A DNA stretch of 64,000 nt, from positions 1,116,001 to 1,180,000 of the forward strand of contig NZ_JAJSAX010000001.1 of assembly GCF_021261315.1 (NCBI RefSeq), given 5' to 3'. Below are positions 36,129 through 44,896 of the stretch, piece by piece. The first letter of the stretch is position 1. Every line of letters starts with the position of its first letter. Under the pieces are notes generated by a model. The model ran no database searches. It was given only the letters and a program-made list of their open reading frames with translations, and was not told the origin of the DNA. Position numbers and translations under genes: made by a program. This DNA comes from Epilithonimonas sp. JDS (lineage in GTDB: Bacteria > Bacteroidota > Bacteroidia > Flavobacteriales > Weeksellaceae).

Positions 36129-38390
36129 ATGAAAACTCTCAATACCAAACTATTTTTAGGATTAAGCCTCTTCTCAGGAATCTATCTGAACGCTCAGGAA
36201 AAACCAAAAACAGATTCTGCCGTAACCAAAAATATTGAAGCTGTAACGCTCACGAAACAAGTCTTCAAAAAGGAAAGTGACCGTTTCGTTTACGATGTTG
36301 CCGCCTCTCCGGTTGCTAAAGGAAATACCGCTTTCAACATCCTGAAACAAACGCCTTTGGTTTCTTCGACTGACGATAAGACTTTGAAGATCATTGGAAA
36401 AAACAACGCCGTGATTTTCATCAATGGAAGAAAAACCAATATGGATGCTGAGTCTTTAACTCAATTTTTGAAAAATACGCCAGCGGAAAATATTCAGAAA
36501 ATCGAAGTGATTACGCTTCCAGGAAGTGAATATCAAGTGGAATCTTCTGACGGCATCATCAATATCATTCTGAAGAAAAAAATGACTGACGGATTGAACG
36601 GAAATATGAGAATGGGAAATTCACAAAGCTATTACAACTCTTCCTACGCCGGACTTTCAATTAATTATAGAAAAGACAAATTAGGGATCAGTTCCAACAT
36701 CAATATGAGCCAGAATATTCAGGAGCAATATTATATTTTACGTAATGGAAATGACCGATCTAGCAATCAATCTGAAGGTAGAGTTTCTGACCCCAATAAA
36801 AATCTAGGTGGCTACTTGAACATTGATTATCAATTGAATGACAACAGCAACTTGGCCCTGACCTACAACTCTTGGGCAAACAGAAGTTACGGCTCAACAT
36901 CCAATCTCTTCAACACCGTAAAAAGTGATTCTGCCGGCATCAGCAACATCAAATATAATTACACCAAAAATCTGGAAAACTCCCGTTCTTACAACAATTC
37001 TGTGAACTTGAACTATGAATGGAAAACCGATACATTGGGAAGTAAGCTGAACTTGAACGCTGCTTATCTTAATTATAAAAGATTTCAAAATGCGGATAAC
37101 GTCACTTATAATTCTAATGCATTTCAGACGATTGGAAACCGAATGGTGCAGATCACGCAAAGTACACCTCAGATCATCAACAACTTTTCTTTCCTGGGCG
37201 ATTACATCAAGAAATTTAAAAATGATCTCACAGTTTCTGTCGGAGGAAATTACAATAAAACCAAAACAGACAACGATACAAAAAGTGACACCTTCATCTA
37301 CACTTATAAAGACAATGGAGATTTGGACAAAATCGTGCCTTCTTCCAATCCAAACCACTTCATCTACGACGAAAATATCTATGGACTTTATCTGACACTT
37401 GAAAAGAAATTTTCCGACAAATTCTCCGGAAAATTAGGCTCCAGATATGAAGTCACGAATAGTGTTGGTAAATCCGACAATGCGGATTTCAGTAATGTTG
37501 AAAGAAATTATAATAATTTTTTGCCGTATGTAAGTCTTAATTATGCAATTAATGATAAGAATAATATTTCTTACGCTTTCTCCAGCAGGATGAGAAGACC
37601 AAGTTTCTGGGAACTGAATCCGGTAAAAAATATTTTGACCGATGTGAATTACACTCAGAATAATCCTTTTGTGAAAGCATCTTCAGTTTATACGAACGAG
37701 TTCACTTATATGTTTAAGAATTCTTATTTCTTTATTGTGAATCATTCATTATCGAAAGATGTGATTACTCAAGTTCCTTTGCAAAGAGAAGTCATAAAAA
37801 ATGGAGTCACTACCAAAGAGTTGCGATACATCAGAACCAATTTCGGTGATAAACAAGAGATGTCTGCAATGCTGGGAATGCAGAAAAACTTCTTCAAACA
37901 ATATCTGACTACCAATTTCAACATCGGCGTTCAGAGAAATGTGAACAACGGCTCACTAAATACTGATCCAATTACAGGCGATGTTTTCCCGGATTATGTG
38001 AATAAAATTAAATCTAACAGTTTATTAATTCAAACCAATAACACAGTAAGACTTGACAAAAAGAAAACCTGGTTCCTAAGCGTAAACTATTGGTATGTTG
38101 ATAATCAGCAAATTGAAATCGGATATCTGAAATCTTTGATGAGCCTTGATACAAGCATCAAAAAAGTCTGGAATGACTGGACCTTCAATCTGGAAATATT
38201 TGATATCCTGAAAACGAATAAAGTGGTGATCACAGACCAGCAGGAGAATGGAAACTTCAATTACATCAATCAGAATCAATACAACCAAAGCGTCAACTTC
38301 AGTATCACTTACAACTTCGGGAACAAAAAAGTCCAGAAAATAAGAGACATAGACAGCGCAGACAAAGACATAAAAAACCGCACCAGATAA
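36129..38390 (+). CDS. TonB-dependent-receptor-like outer membrane beta-barrel protein, paralogue 2
   Basis: 753 residues, collinear with the gene just upstream over its whole length. Shared blocks include SDRFVYDVA, NIQKIEV, the SSRxRRP segment, QNNPF and a final VNFSITYNFGNKK. The signal peptide ends near residue 22 (LNAQE), followed by the TonB-box-like KNIEAVTL. Like paralogue 1 it lacks a carboxypeptidase-like domain. The two differ most in the predicted surface loops, suggesting that the duplicates changed ligand. Both ATGs are preceded by AAAAAATAAATT, so the duplication included the leader. The gene ends at a terminator shared with pckA. Confidence 0.88.
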   Translation: MKTLNTKLFLGLSLFSGIYLNAQEKPKTDSAVTKNIEAVTLTKQVFKKESDRFVYDVAASPVAKGNTAFNILKQTPLVSSTDDKTLKIIGKNNAVIFINGRKTNMDAESLTQFLKNTPAENIQKIEVITLPGSEYQVESSDGIINIILKKKMTDGLNGNMRMGNSQSYYNSSYAGLSINYRKDKLGISSNINMSQNIQEQYYILRNGNDRSSNQSEGRVSDPNKNLGGYLNIDYQLNDNSNLALTYNSWANRSYGSTSNLFNTVKSDSAGISNIKYNYTKNLENSRSYNNSVNLNYEWKTDTLGSKLNLNAAYLNYKRFQNADNVTYNSNAFQTIGNRMVQITQSTPQIINNFSFLGDYIKKFKNDLTVSVGGNYNKTKTDNDTKSDTFIYTYKDNGDLDKIVPSSNPNHFIYDENIYGLYLTLEKKFSDKFSGKLGSRYEVTNSVGKSDNADFSNVERNYNNFLPYVSLNYAINDKNNISYAFSSRMRRPSFWELNPVKNILTDVNYTQNNPFVKASSVYTNEFTYMFKNSYFFIVNHSLSKDVITQVPLQREVIKNGVTTKELRYIRTNFGDKQEMSAMLGMQKNFFKQYLTTNFNIGVQRNVNNGSLNTDPITGDVFPDYVNKIKSNSLLIQTNNTVRLDKKKTWFLSVNYWYVDNQQIEIGYLKSLMSLDTSIKKVWNDWTFNLEIFDILKTNKVVITDQQENGNFNYINQNQYNQSVNFSITYNFGNKKVQKIRDIDSADKDIKNRTR

Positions 38391-38424
38391 CTACATTATA
38401 TATCACGTTAAATTTTTCAAAAAG

Positions 38425-38460
38425 AAAATCCCGTCGAGTTTTATTACAAGACGGGATTTT
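38425..38460. terminator. Bidirectional terminator
   Basis: AAAATCCCGTC / GACGGGATTTT forms an 11-bp stem with a 14-base loop, flanked by A and T runs. It serves the converging barrel gene and pckA. Confidence 0.85.
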
Positions 38461-38479
38461 TGATTTTATTTAATGAATT

Positions 38480-40093
38480 TTAATGCTGATGAACTTCTGA
38501 CAAAGTCGGTCCGGAAGGAATCAAATCTCGGGCCTCATCGTTATCTGCAAACTGCTCAAAATATTTAATGTATCTCGCAGCCAGATCTTTCGCTTTCTTT
38601 TCCCAATCGGAATTATTCTCATAAGTATCTCTTGGATCCAGAATATGTTCGGAAACATTCGGAAGAGAAGTTGGGAATTCCAGATTCATAATTGGAACGT
38701 GGTCTGTTTCCGCTTTATCAATGCTTCCGTCAATGATTGCATCGATGATCGCTCTTGTATCTTTTAGAGAAATTCTTTTACCGGTTCCGTTCCAACCTGT
38801 GTTTACCAGATAAGCTTTTGCATTGTGCTCTTTCATTTTACCAATCAAAGTCTTGGAATACATTGTTGGATGAAGTGTCAAAAATGCTTCGCCAAATGCC
38901 GGAGAAAAAGATGGCGTCGGTTCCGTAATGCCAAGTTCTGTTCCTGCTAATTTCGAGGTATAGCCACAAAGGAAATGATACTGCGCCTGGCAGTCTGTCA
39001 AAATTGAAACCGGAGGCAAAACTCCGAAAGCATCGGCAGAAAGATAAATAATCTTGCTTGCATGACCAGCTTTTGATGGCAAAACAATTTTGCTAATATG
39101 ATAAATTGGATAGGAAACTCGCGTATTTTCCGTAATAGATCCGTCGGTGTAATCTACATTTCCTTCTTCATCAGTAATGACATTTTCCAAAAGTGCATCT
39201 CTTCTGATGGCGCCGTAAATATCGGGTTCTTTTTCTTTGCTAAGGTCAATCACTTTCGCATAACAGCCGCCTTCGTAATTGAAAACGCCATTGTTATCCC
39301 AGCCGTGTTCGTCATCACCAATCAAATATCTTTTTGGATCAGCTGAAAGCGTTGTCTTTCCTGTTCCGGAAAGTCCGAAAAAAACCGCAACATCGCCCTT
39401 CTCACCAACGTTTGCAGAGCAATGCATTGATGCCATTCCTTTCAACGGAAGGTAATAATTCATAATGGCGAACATTCCTTTTTTCATTTCGCCACCGTAC
39501 CATGTTCCGCCGATGATCTGCATTTTTTTCGTCAGATCAAACATTACAAAAACTTCGGAATTCAAGCCGTGTTGTTCCCAATTTGGATTTACAGATTCTG
39601 AAGAATTGATGACCACAAAATCCGGCTCACCATAATTTTGCAGGTCATAATTGGAAGGACGGATGAACATATTCATCACGAAATGTGCTTGCCAAGCCAC
39701 TTTGGTTACGAATCTTACTTTCAGCCTGGTGTCTTCGTTTGATCCGCAATAAGTATCAATGACATAAATACTTTCGTCGGAAAGGTCTTTGGTCACGATG
39801 TTTTTCAGTTCATCAAAAACCTCTACCGTTGTTGGCCGGTTGATGGTTCCGTCCCACCAGATCGTATCCTGCGTAACTTTGTCGTTGACAATGTATCTAT
39901 CTTTTGGAGATCTGCCTGTGAAAATGCCCGTTTTTACAGCCACTGCTCCAGATTTAGTCAAAACTCCTTTGGCAAAACCGGAATTTTTCGGATCCATTTC
40001 TGCCTGGAAAATTTCTTCGTAAGTTGGGTTGTGGAAGATTTCTTTGGGATTGAAAATGCCCTGACGTTCAAGATAAGATTTTAGCTTGTCCAT
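38480..40093 (-). CDS. pckA: Phosphoenolpyruvate carboxykinase (ATP)
   Basis: 537 residues, the standard length of ATP-dependent PckA. It turns oxaloacetate and ATP into phosphoenolpyruvate and CO2, the entry step of gluconeogenesis. Motifs are [14 protein letters not shown], the kinase-1a loop [27 protein letters not shown] (named here by GxGKTT and the metal aspartates), [12 protein letters not shown], and the late [19 protein letters not shown]. It is transcribed alone from an upstream TAnnTTTG element. Confidence 0.97.
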   Translation of the reverse strand: MDKLKSYLERQGIFNPKEIFHNPTYEEIFQAEMDPKNSGFAKGVLTKSGAVAVKTGIFTGRSPKDRYIVNDKVTQDTIWWDGTINRPTTVEVFDELKNIVTKDLSDESIYVIDTYCGSNEDTRLKVRFVTKVAWQAHFVMNMFIRPSNYDLQNYGEPDFVVINSSESVNPNWEQHGLNSEVFVMFDLTKKMQIIGGTWYGGEMKKGMFAIMNYYLPLKGMASMHCSANVGEKGDVAVFFGLSGTGKTTLSADPKRYLIGDDEHGWDNNGVFNYEGGCYAKVIDLSKEKEPDIYGAIRRDALLENVITDEEGNVDYTDGSITENTRVSYPIYHISKIVLPSKAGHASKIIYLSADAFGVLPPVSILTDCQAQYHFLCGYTSKLAGTELGITEPTPSFSPAFGEAFLTLHPTMYSKTLIGKMKEHNAKAYLVNTGWNGTGKRISLKDTRAIIDAIIDGSIDKAETDHVPIMNLEFPTSLPNVSEHILDPRDTYENNSDWEKKAKDLAARYIKYFEQFADNDEARDLIPSGPTLSEVHQH

Positions 40094-40126
40094 TTTTAAT
40101 TTTTTTGAAGATTAAAGGTGTTGGGA

Positions 40127-40134
40127 CAAATGTA
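40127..40134 (-). promoter_or_regulatory. -7 promoter element of pckA
   Basis: Read on the minus strand, TACATTTG matches TAnnTTTG exactly, 33 bases upstream of the pckA ATG. No clear -33 TTG is visible. Confidence 0.45.
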
Positions 40135-40210
40135 AAAATATCAGCGAACTATGAAAGTTTTAATTCAATGATTTTCATCAGTTGAATAAAAATTCATAAT
40201 TAATTCACAA

Positions 40211-41113
40211 TCAGTTAATTAATTCTCGCCACGAAAATATTTTATCGAAACCTTGCTTTTTGAAATAGGCTTCATAATCTCCAAATTTGGACGTGAGACC
40301 GAAATCTCCGCCCCAGGCACCCAAACTTTTGACAAAGCTGGGACAGTTTTGGAAATATTTTTCTTTCACGGTTGGGATTCCGAGAAAATCGGAAAGTTTT
40401 TGCTCGTGAATGGTCATCAATTGTGAAAATTCTTCCAAATTCTTACTTTTGACAATCATTTTGGTTAATTCAGAATATTCATTGATTAATTCCGTTGAAG
40501 TCGGCTTTGATCTGTAATGTGAAATTCCCTCGCGTGTATCTTGTTTTTGATTGAGATGGATAAAGATCAAATCGTCTTTAAATTTCGGATCAAAAATCAC
40601 TTTCTCATAAACTCTTTCCGGAAAGCGGCTGTAAAGAATCGCGGACTTTTCCTTTGCCACCGCAACGTCGTAACCACTTCCGCCAAGGCTAATTTCATTC
40701 AGAACAAAAGGATCGATTTCTGCCCATTCACCAAGATTGCTCATTAATGTAGAGCTGCTTCCCAATCCAAAATCAGGTGGAAACTGGAGATTGGTTTTGA
40801 AATGATAAGAAATATCACTTTTAAATTTAATATCAGAAAGTTCCTGAACATTTTTCAAAACTTTCAGAATAAACACAGACGCTTTTTGATCATTGGTTTT
40901 AATGATGGTCCAAGTTTTATAATCAATGACCGTTTCAAGCCATAACTGATCCTGATGATAAGCATTCCAGTAGATTAATGATTTGCCATCTTTTTCTTCG
41001 GTAAAAAAAAACTCTTGTCCTAGCTTTGTGGGAACAGCCAGGACAAGAGCACCATCTACAGCGACATATTCTGAGGTAAGCATTAATTTACCGGGAGAAA
41101 AAATTCTCTTCAT
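40211..41113 (-). CDS. GYDIA-family GHMP kinase
   Basis: 300 residues. GHMP signatures are FSPGKLMLTSEYVAVDGALVLAVPT at the N-terminus and the ATP loop FGLGSSSTLMSNLGEWA. The segment GGSGYDVAVA gives the family its name (here GYDVA in place of GYDIA). Members are restricted to Bacteroidota, as far as I know, and are presumed to act in the mevalonate pathway, because mevalonate and phosphomevalonate kinases are the nearest relatives. The substrate is unproven. No other mevalonate gene is in the window. Confidence 0.9.
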   Translation of the reverse strand: MKRIFSPGKLMLTSEYVAVDGALVLAVPTKLGQEFFFTEEKDGKSLIYWNAYHQDQLWLETVIDYKTWTIIKTNDQKASVFILKVLKNVQELSDIKFKSDISYHFKTNLQFPPDFGLGSSSTLMSNLGEWAEIDPFVLNEISLGGSGYDVAVAKEKSAILYSRFPERVYEKVIFDPKFKDDLIFIHLNQKQDTREGISHYRSKPTSTELINEYSELTKMIVKSKNLEEFSQLMTIHEQKLSDFLGIPTVKEKYFQNCPSFVKSLGAWGGDFGLTSKFGDYEAYFKKQGFDKIFSWRELIN

Positions 41114-41163
41114 ATGAACTGTTAAATTTTAATTTTTATAAAGAACTTTAGAAAAATGAGGTG

Positions 41164-41265
41164 TCACTCCTTCGGAGCTCTTCTCAAAATGGATAATCAT
41201 TTTCTACAAACATTTCACTCCTTCGGAGCTTCTACAAAAATGGTTAATTAATTTCTAAAGACATC
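41164..41265. repeat. Tandem repeat of about 51 bp, two units
   Basis: TCACTCCTTCGGAGCT occurs at 41164-41179 and again at 41215-41230, spaced 51 bases. Each copy is followed by a similar stretch (TCTnnnAAAATGGnTAAT and TTTCTAnAnACAT). The core contains CTCC-TTC-GGAG, which can form a small hairpin. A degenerate third start (TCTCCGAAGCT) follows at about 41269. The repeat fills the spacer between fabD and the GHMP kinase gene. Confidence 0.7.
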
Positions 41266-41285
41266 TTTTCTCCGAAGCTGAACAA

Positions 41286-42161
41286 TTACATTGCCGAAGC
41301 TACGGAAACCTCTGAATCGATTTTTTTGATCAAACCCTGAAGTGTTTTTCCCGGACCAACTTCTATAAAATTATTAGCTCCGTCTTTTATCATATTTTGT
41401 ACACTCTGCGTCCATTTTACAGGACCGGTCAATTGTGCAATCAGGTTCTTTTTGATTTCTTCTGGATTAGAAACTGCAGTTGTAGTGATGTTCTGATAAA
41501 CAGGAATCATTGCTTTTCTAAAATTTGTTTTTTCAATAGCAGCTGCCAATCTCTCTTGAGCCGGCATCATCAATGGCGAGTGGAAAGCGCCATTTACGGG
41601 CAGGATCAATGCTCTTTTTGCACCAGCCGCTTTCAAAGCCTCACAGGCTTTTTCTACAGATACTGTTTCTCCGGATATTACTAATTGTCCCGGACAGTTG
41701 TAATTGGCAGGAACCACAATTCCTTCAATTCCAGCACAAATCTCTTCAACTTTGGAATCTTCCAAACCAAGAATTGCGGCCATAGAACTTGGATTAATGT
41801 CGCAAGCCATCTGCATTGCCTGAGCGCGTTCGTAAACCAATTTCAGACCGTCTTCAAAAGACAAAACACCATTTGCCACCAAAGCGGAAAACTCGCCTAA
41901 AGAATGTCCGGCCACCATTTCTGCGCCTAGACCATTAGCCACTTTCACTGTTGCTACAGAATGTAAAAATATCGCAGGCTGAGTAACGCTGGTTTTTTTC
42001 AGGTCTTCATCTGTTCCGTTAAACATTATAGAAACAAGGTCGAAACCAAGAATCTCATTGGCAGAATCCATCAAGTCTTTCACATCTTTTCGGGAATCGT
42101 ACAATTCTTTTCCCATTCCTACATACTGCGAACCCTGACCAGGAAATACAAGTGCTTTCAT
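41286..42161 (-). CDS. fabD: Malonyl-CoA:ACP transacylase
   Basis: 291 residues. FabD loads malonyl groups onto acyl carrier protein for fatty acid synthesis. It has the N-terminal FPGQGSQYVGMGKELY, the nucleophile S87 in VAGHSLGEFSALVANG, the arginine in YERAQAMQ, and the catalytic histidine in NGAFHSPLMMPA near residue 197. The C-terminus has the family motif NFIEVGPGKTLQGLIKKI. It is not next to other fab genes. The short repeat block at 41164-41265 lies directly downstream. Confidence 0.96.
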   Translation of the reverse strand: MKALVFPGQGSQYVGMGKELYDSRKDVKDLMDSANEILGFDLVSIMFNGTDEDLKKTSVTQPAIFLHSVATVKVANGLGAEMVAGHSLGEFSALVANGVLSFEDGLKLVYERAQAMQMACDINPSSMAAILGLEDSKVEEICAGIEGIVVPANYNCPGQLVISGETVSVEKACEALKAAGAKRALILPVNGAFHSPLMMPAQERLAAAIEKTNFRKAMIPVYQNITTTAVSNPEEIKKNLIAQLTGPVKWTQSVQNMIKDGANNFIEVGPGKTLQGLIKKIDSEVSVASAM

Positions 42162-42284
42162 ATATTTTTATAAATGATAATTGATGATTGATTATTTCAT
42201 CAATGTTTTAAATTTTATTTTAATACTAATTTTGAATATTACGAATTCTGAATCACTTATCATTCATCGCCTATCAACCATTAT

Positions 42285-44267
42285 CTACTGCATCAATCTT
42301 ACCACTCTGTAACCATTGTTGATGTACGCACCATTTGGTTTCGCCTTTACAAATTCGAATTTTGTAGCCAGCTGAGTCTGTGACTTATTGATTTGTTTAA
42401 AAATTTCTCCTTTTTTATTTTCTCTTGTCAGCATATCATTCATCACATCAAAACCGATCACGGCATATTTGGATGGTGTTTTGCAATATTTTGCTTTATA
42501 GGCTGCAAGAATTTCTTTTTCAAAATCGCCGTCGTAATTGATTTTTCTGTCCATCAGATAAACCAGACTTGCTTTGGAAAGGTCATCAACATTTTTTTCA
42601 AAACTTGGGCTGTAAAACATACTGAAAGCTTTTACACCATCGGTCTGTTTTCCAAGTGCAATGATTTTTGAAGCAAATGCACTTCCTGCAGATTCATCAT
42701 CGTCAGCCAAAACAGCAATCACGGGAACAGATTGTCCTGTCATCATATTGTTTTCCAACTGAATGTCAGAAGACGAATTGACGATTACAACATTCGCTTT
42801 TGATAAAGATTTGTCCAGACCAGCTTTGATGGCATTTGCATTTGCTTTGGAATTATCTGCAACAATATAAATTTTCTGATCCTGATAAACCTGAGAAACT
42901 TCTTTCACAATTCTGTCAGAATAAACAGAGTTTTCGGTTTCGATAATGATCAGATTGCTGTAATCAAAAAGATCCGGAGAATTTGCAAAAGGCGCAACTA
43001 CAGGAATGCTTTTTTGTTTTACATAATTAAGCACTTCCAAAATACTCGATTTGAAAAAAGGTCCTACGATCAAATCCGTATTATCCTGATTGATCTGAGA
43101 AAGACTGTTTTTGAAGGTATTTTCATTTCCTGCATCTACAACTTTGATGTCCAGTTTTTGTCCGTTTTTCGCATTTCTTTCAGCAGCTAATTTAGCGCCG
43201 GTCAAGAAATCCATAGACATTGTTCTGTATTTTGCATCGTTGGCATCAAAACCGAACGGCAGCATCAAAACTACGCTCAGAACATCACCGGCTTTTTTGG
43301 AATACATCGGATCCTGTTTTTTGATCTTTAATGTCATTCCGGCTTTCAAACCGTCAACCAGGTTTGGATTAAGTGAAATCAACTGATCCAAAGTCACATT
43401 GAAATGGTTCATAATGCTGAACATCGTATCGCCGCTCTGAACGGTGTAAGTCACGTAATCATCTTCTGAAGTAGAAGTATTTCCAGATGCAGAAGACGAT
43501 GCGCTTGGTGCAGCAGTCTGCGTTTGAGTGCTTGCAACTGTTTTTGTAACAGGAGCAGAAATTGTATTACTTTGAGAGTTATCTTCAACATTTATAGCAT
43601 CCGCTCCAGAAACTTTGATAGTTTCGCCTGGTTTCAAACCTGTTGATTCTAATCCTGGATTGAGTGCAAATAATTGTTTCTGAGTCAGATTGAACTGTTT
43701 GGAAATTTTGTAATAATTGTCTTTTGCCTGCACAACGTAGAACCCTTTTGCCGGTTCCGAAGCTGCAGTTTCAGTTTTTGCAACCGGTTTAGTTTCAACA
43801 ACGGTTGTCGTCTGGGCAACATTTGACGAAGAATCCGAATATCTCTGGATATTATCCAAAGGCAAAGTAATCTTATCTCCGATTTTCAGATTAGAATCCA
43901 GTTGCGGATTCAGTTTTCTGAGATCAGCTTCGGATATTTTGTATTGTTTTGTGATGCCATAAACAGTTTGCTTTGGCTGCAAAGTGATTGTTCCTGTTTT
44001 GCCGGAAGACGCTACAACCGCTGCAGGCGTAGTTTTTGGAGTTACCGTTTTGGTTGAACTTCCTGTTTTGGAAATTACCAAAACATCACCGATTTTCAGG
44101 CCGCCTTCTTTTTTGGAAGGGTTTAGCTGATACAATTCATCGATTGACAGACCGTACTGTTTGGAAATTCCATAAGGTGTTTCCTTCGGCGCCACGGTGT
44201 GCGTCTTCTGAGCTGACAAACCTAAAAAGGCGATAACTGCGGATAAAATGAAAATATTCTTTATCAT
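42285..44267 (-). CDS. LysM protein with periplasmic-binding-protein-like domain
   Basis: 660 residues. The signal peptide is residues 1-19. Four LysM repeats follow: near 20-65 (HTVAPKETPYGISKQYGLS), 98-142 (ITLQPKQTVYGITKQYKIS), 173-218 (YVVQAKDNYYKISKQFNLT) and 272-318 (YTVQSGDTMFSIMNHFNVT). The linkers are rich in T, S and A. The region from about 330 to 640 resembles a type 1 periplasmic binding fold (VVLMLPFG, DLIVGPFF, KSIPVVAPFANS), as in amino-acid ABC substrate-binding proteins. It probably binds peptidoglycan and perhaps a ligand or partner. Its start lies 22 bases from a 25-bp repeat that flanks the toxin-antitoxin pair. Confidence 0.87.
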   Translation of the reverse strand: MIKNIFILSAVIAFLGLSAQKTHTVAPKETPYGISKQYGLSIDELYQLNPSKKEGGLKIGDVLVISKTGSSTKTVTPKTTPAAVVASSGKTGTITLQPKQTVYGITKQYKISEADLRKLNPQLDSNLKIGDKITLPLDNIQRYSDSSSNVAQTTTVVETKPVAKTETAASEPAKGFYVVQAKDNYYKISKQFNLTQKQLFALNPGLESTGLKPGETIKVSGADAINVEDNSQSNTISAPVTKTVASTQTQTAAPSASSSASGNTSTSEDDYVTYTVQSGDTMFSIMNHFNVTLDQLISLNPNLVDGLKAGMTLKIKKQDPMYSKKAGDVLSVVLMLPFGFDANDAKYRTMSMDFLTGAKLAAERNAKNGQKLDIKVVDAGNENTFKNSLSQINQDNTDLIVGPFFKSSILEVLNYVKQKSIPVVAPFANSPDLFDYSNLIIIETENSVYSDRIVKEVSQVYQDQKIYIVADNSKANANAIKAGLDKSLSKANVVIVNSSSDIQLENNMMTGQSVPVIAVLADDDESAGSAFASKIIALGKQTDGVKAFSMFYSPSFEKNVDDLSKASLVYLMDRKINYDGDFEKEILAAYKAKYCKTPSKYAVIGFDVMNDMLTRENKKGEIFKQINKSQTQLATKFEFVKAKPNGAYINNGYRVVRLMQ

Positions 44268-44288
44268 TCTTTTTTAATAATGATACAA

Positions 44289-44313
44289 AAATAATGCTTT
44301 CAGATTAAATGGG
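44289..44313. repeat. 25-bp direct repeat, left copy, flanking the TA module
   Basis: This 25-base sequence (core ATAATGCTTTCAGATTAAAT) is identical to 44872-44896, in the same orientation. It lies between the toxin stop and the LysM gene start. Read on the minus strand it is preceded by TCG, against TCC at the bshC end, so the similarity extends imperfectly past 25 bases. Confidence 0.85.
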
Positions 44314-44325
44314 CGACATTTTATT

Positions 44326-44598
44326 TCAGAACAAATCAGAATGTGTTCCGGTTCTAATTAATGTGATTAATCTTATTTCCTCTTCCTGATCCCAAACCAA
44401 AAGCCAGTCGGATTGAATATGACATTCCCAATAGCCTTCATAGTTTCCTGAAAGTTTGTGTGCTTTGTATTTTGGAGGTAAGATTCCCTCAGCTGCTAGT
44501 AATGAGACAACTTCTTTCAAAAGTTCTTCGTTCAATCCACGCTTCAGAGACTTTTTAAAATCTTTTTTGAATTTGTTTGAAGCAATAACTTGATACAT
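44326..44598 (-). CDS. YafQ-family mRNA interferase toxin
   Basis: 90 residues of the RelE/YafQ toxin fold. The residues that match the catalytic set of E. coli YafQ are H47 (KAHKLSGNY), H60 (WECHIQSDW), D64 and W65, H86 and F90 (IRTGTHSDLF). YafQ cleaves mRNA on the ribosome. All key residues are present, so the toxin is probably active. The ATG overlaps the antitoxin stop by one base, the usual arrangement with the antitoxin first. The pair sits between two 25-bp direct repeats, suggesting a recent insertion between bshC and the LysM gene. Confidence 0.92.
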   Translation of the reverse strand: MYQVIASNKFKKDFKKSLKRGLNEELLKEVVSLLAAEGILPPKYKAHKLSGNYEGYWECHIQSDWLLVWDQEEEIRLITLIRTGTHSDLF

Positions 44599-44816
44599 CA
44601 GCTTTTCAGTTTTTCAAATAACTCTTCTACGCTGTCTGCCTTTATAAGTCCTAAACCTAATCGTGCATCAGCAATTGCTTTTTCTGTTTCCTTGTTATAG
44701 CGAGGTTTTTCGTCTTCTTTAATAGTGACTCCTTTTTCTTTTTCGGAAAGTAGTTTTGCCATTTCGAAAAGTAATTTTCCTGCTTTTGTGCGTTTATTAA
44801 TTGTAATGGTTGTCAT
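44598..44816 (-). CDS. Antitoxin of the YafQ-type module
   Basis: 72 residues from the ATG at 44816 (MTTITINKRTKAGKLLFEMA). A longer frame to 44849 was rejected because it runs into the -7 promoter element. The N-terminus reads like a short ribbon-helix-helix or strand-helix DNA-binding segment, and the C-terminus is a charged helix (ADSVEELFEKLKS) that could wrap the toxin. I do not see a classical RelB/DinJ sequence, so the family is left open. The gene lies first in the pair and overlaps the toxin by one base. Confidence 0.83.
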   Translation of the reverse strand: MTTITINKRTKAGKLLFEMAKLLSEKEKGVTIKEDEKPRYNKETEKAIADARLGLGLIKADSVEELFEKLKS

Positions 44817-44838
44817 AACAGCAATATTTTCGTCCAAA

Positions 44839-44846
44839 CAAATATA
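44839..44846 (-). promoter_or_regulatory. -7 promoter element of the toxin-antitoxin pair
   Basis: Read on the minus strand, TATATTTG matches TAnnTTTG exactly, 22 bases upstream of the antitoxin ATG. It lies inside the segment bounded by the 25-bp repeats, so the module carries its own promoter. Confidence 0.55.
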
Positions 44847-44871
44847 CAAAATTTGGAAATCAATTTTTTGT

Positions 44872-44896
44872 AAATAATGCTTTCAGATTAAATGGG
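44872..44896. repeat. 25-bp direct repeat, right copy, containing the bshC stop
   Basis: This copy is identical to 44289-44313. On the minus strand it includes the last two codons and stop of bshC (CCC ATT TAA). The repeats enclose 558 bases holding the toxin-antitoxin pair and its promoter. Confidence 0.85.

Noticed and set aside
41164-41265. CRISPR-like array
   Set aside because: There are only two full units, the intervening parts are similar to each other rather than unique spacers, and no cas gene is near.
44817-44849. Eleven extra N-terminal codons for the antitoxin
   Set aside because: They overlap the -7 element at 44839-44846, so they would precede the transcription start.
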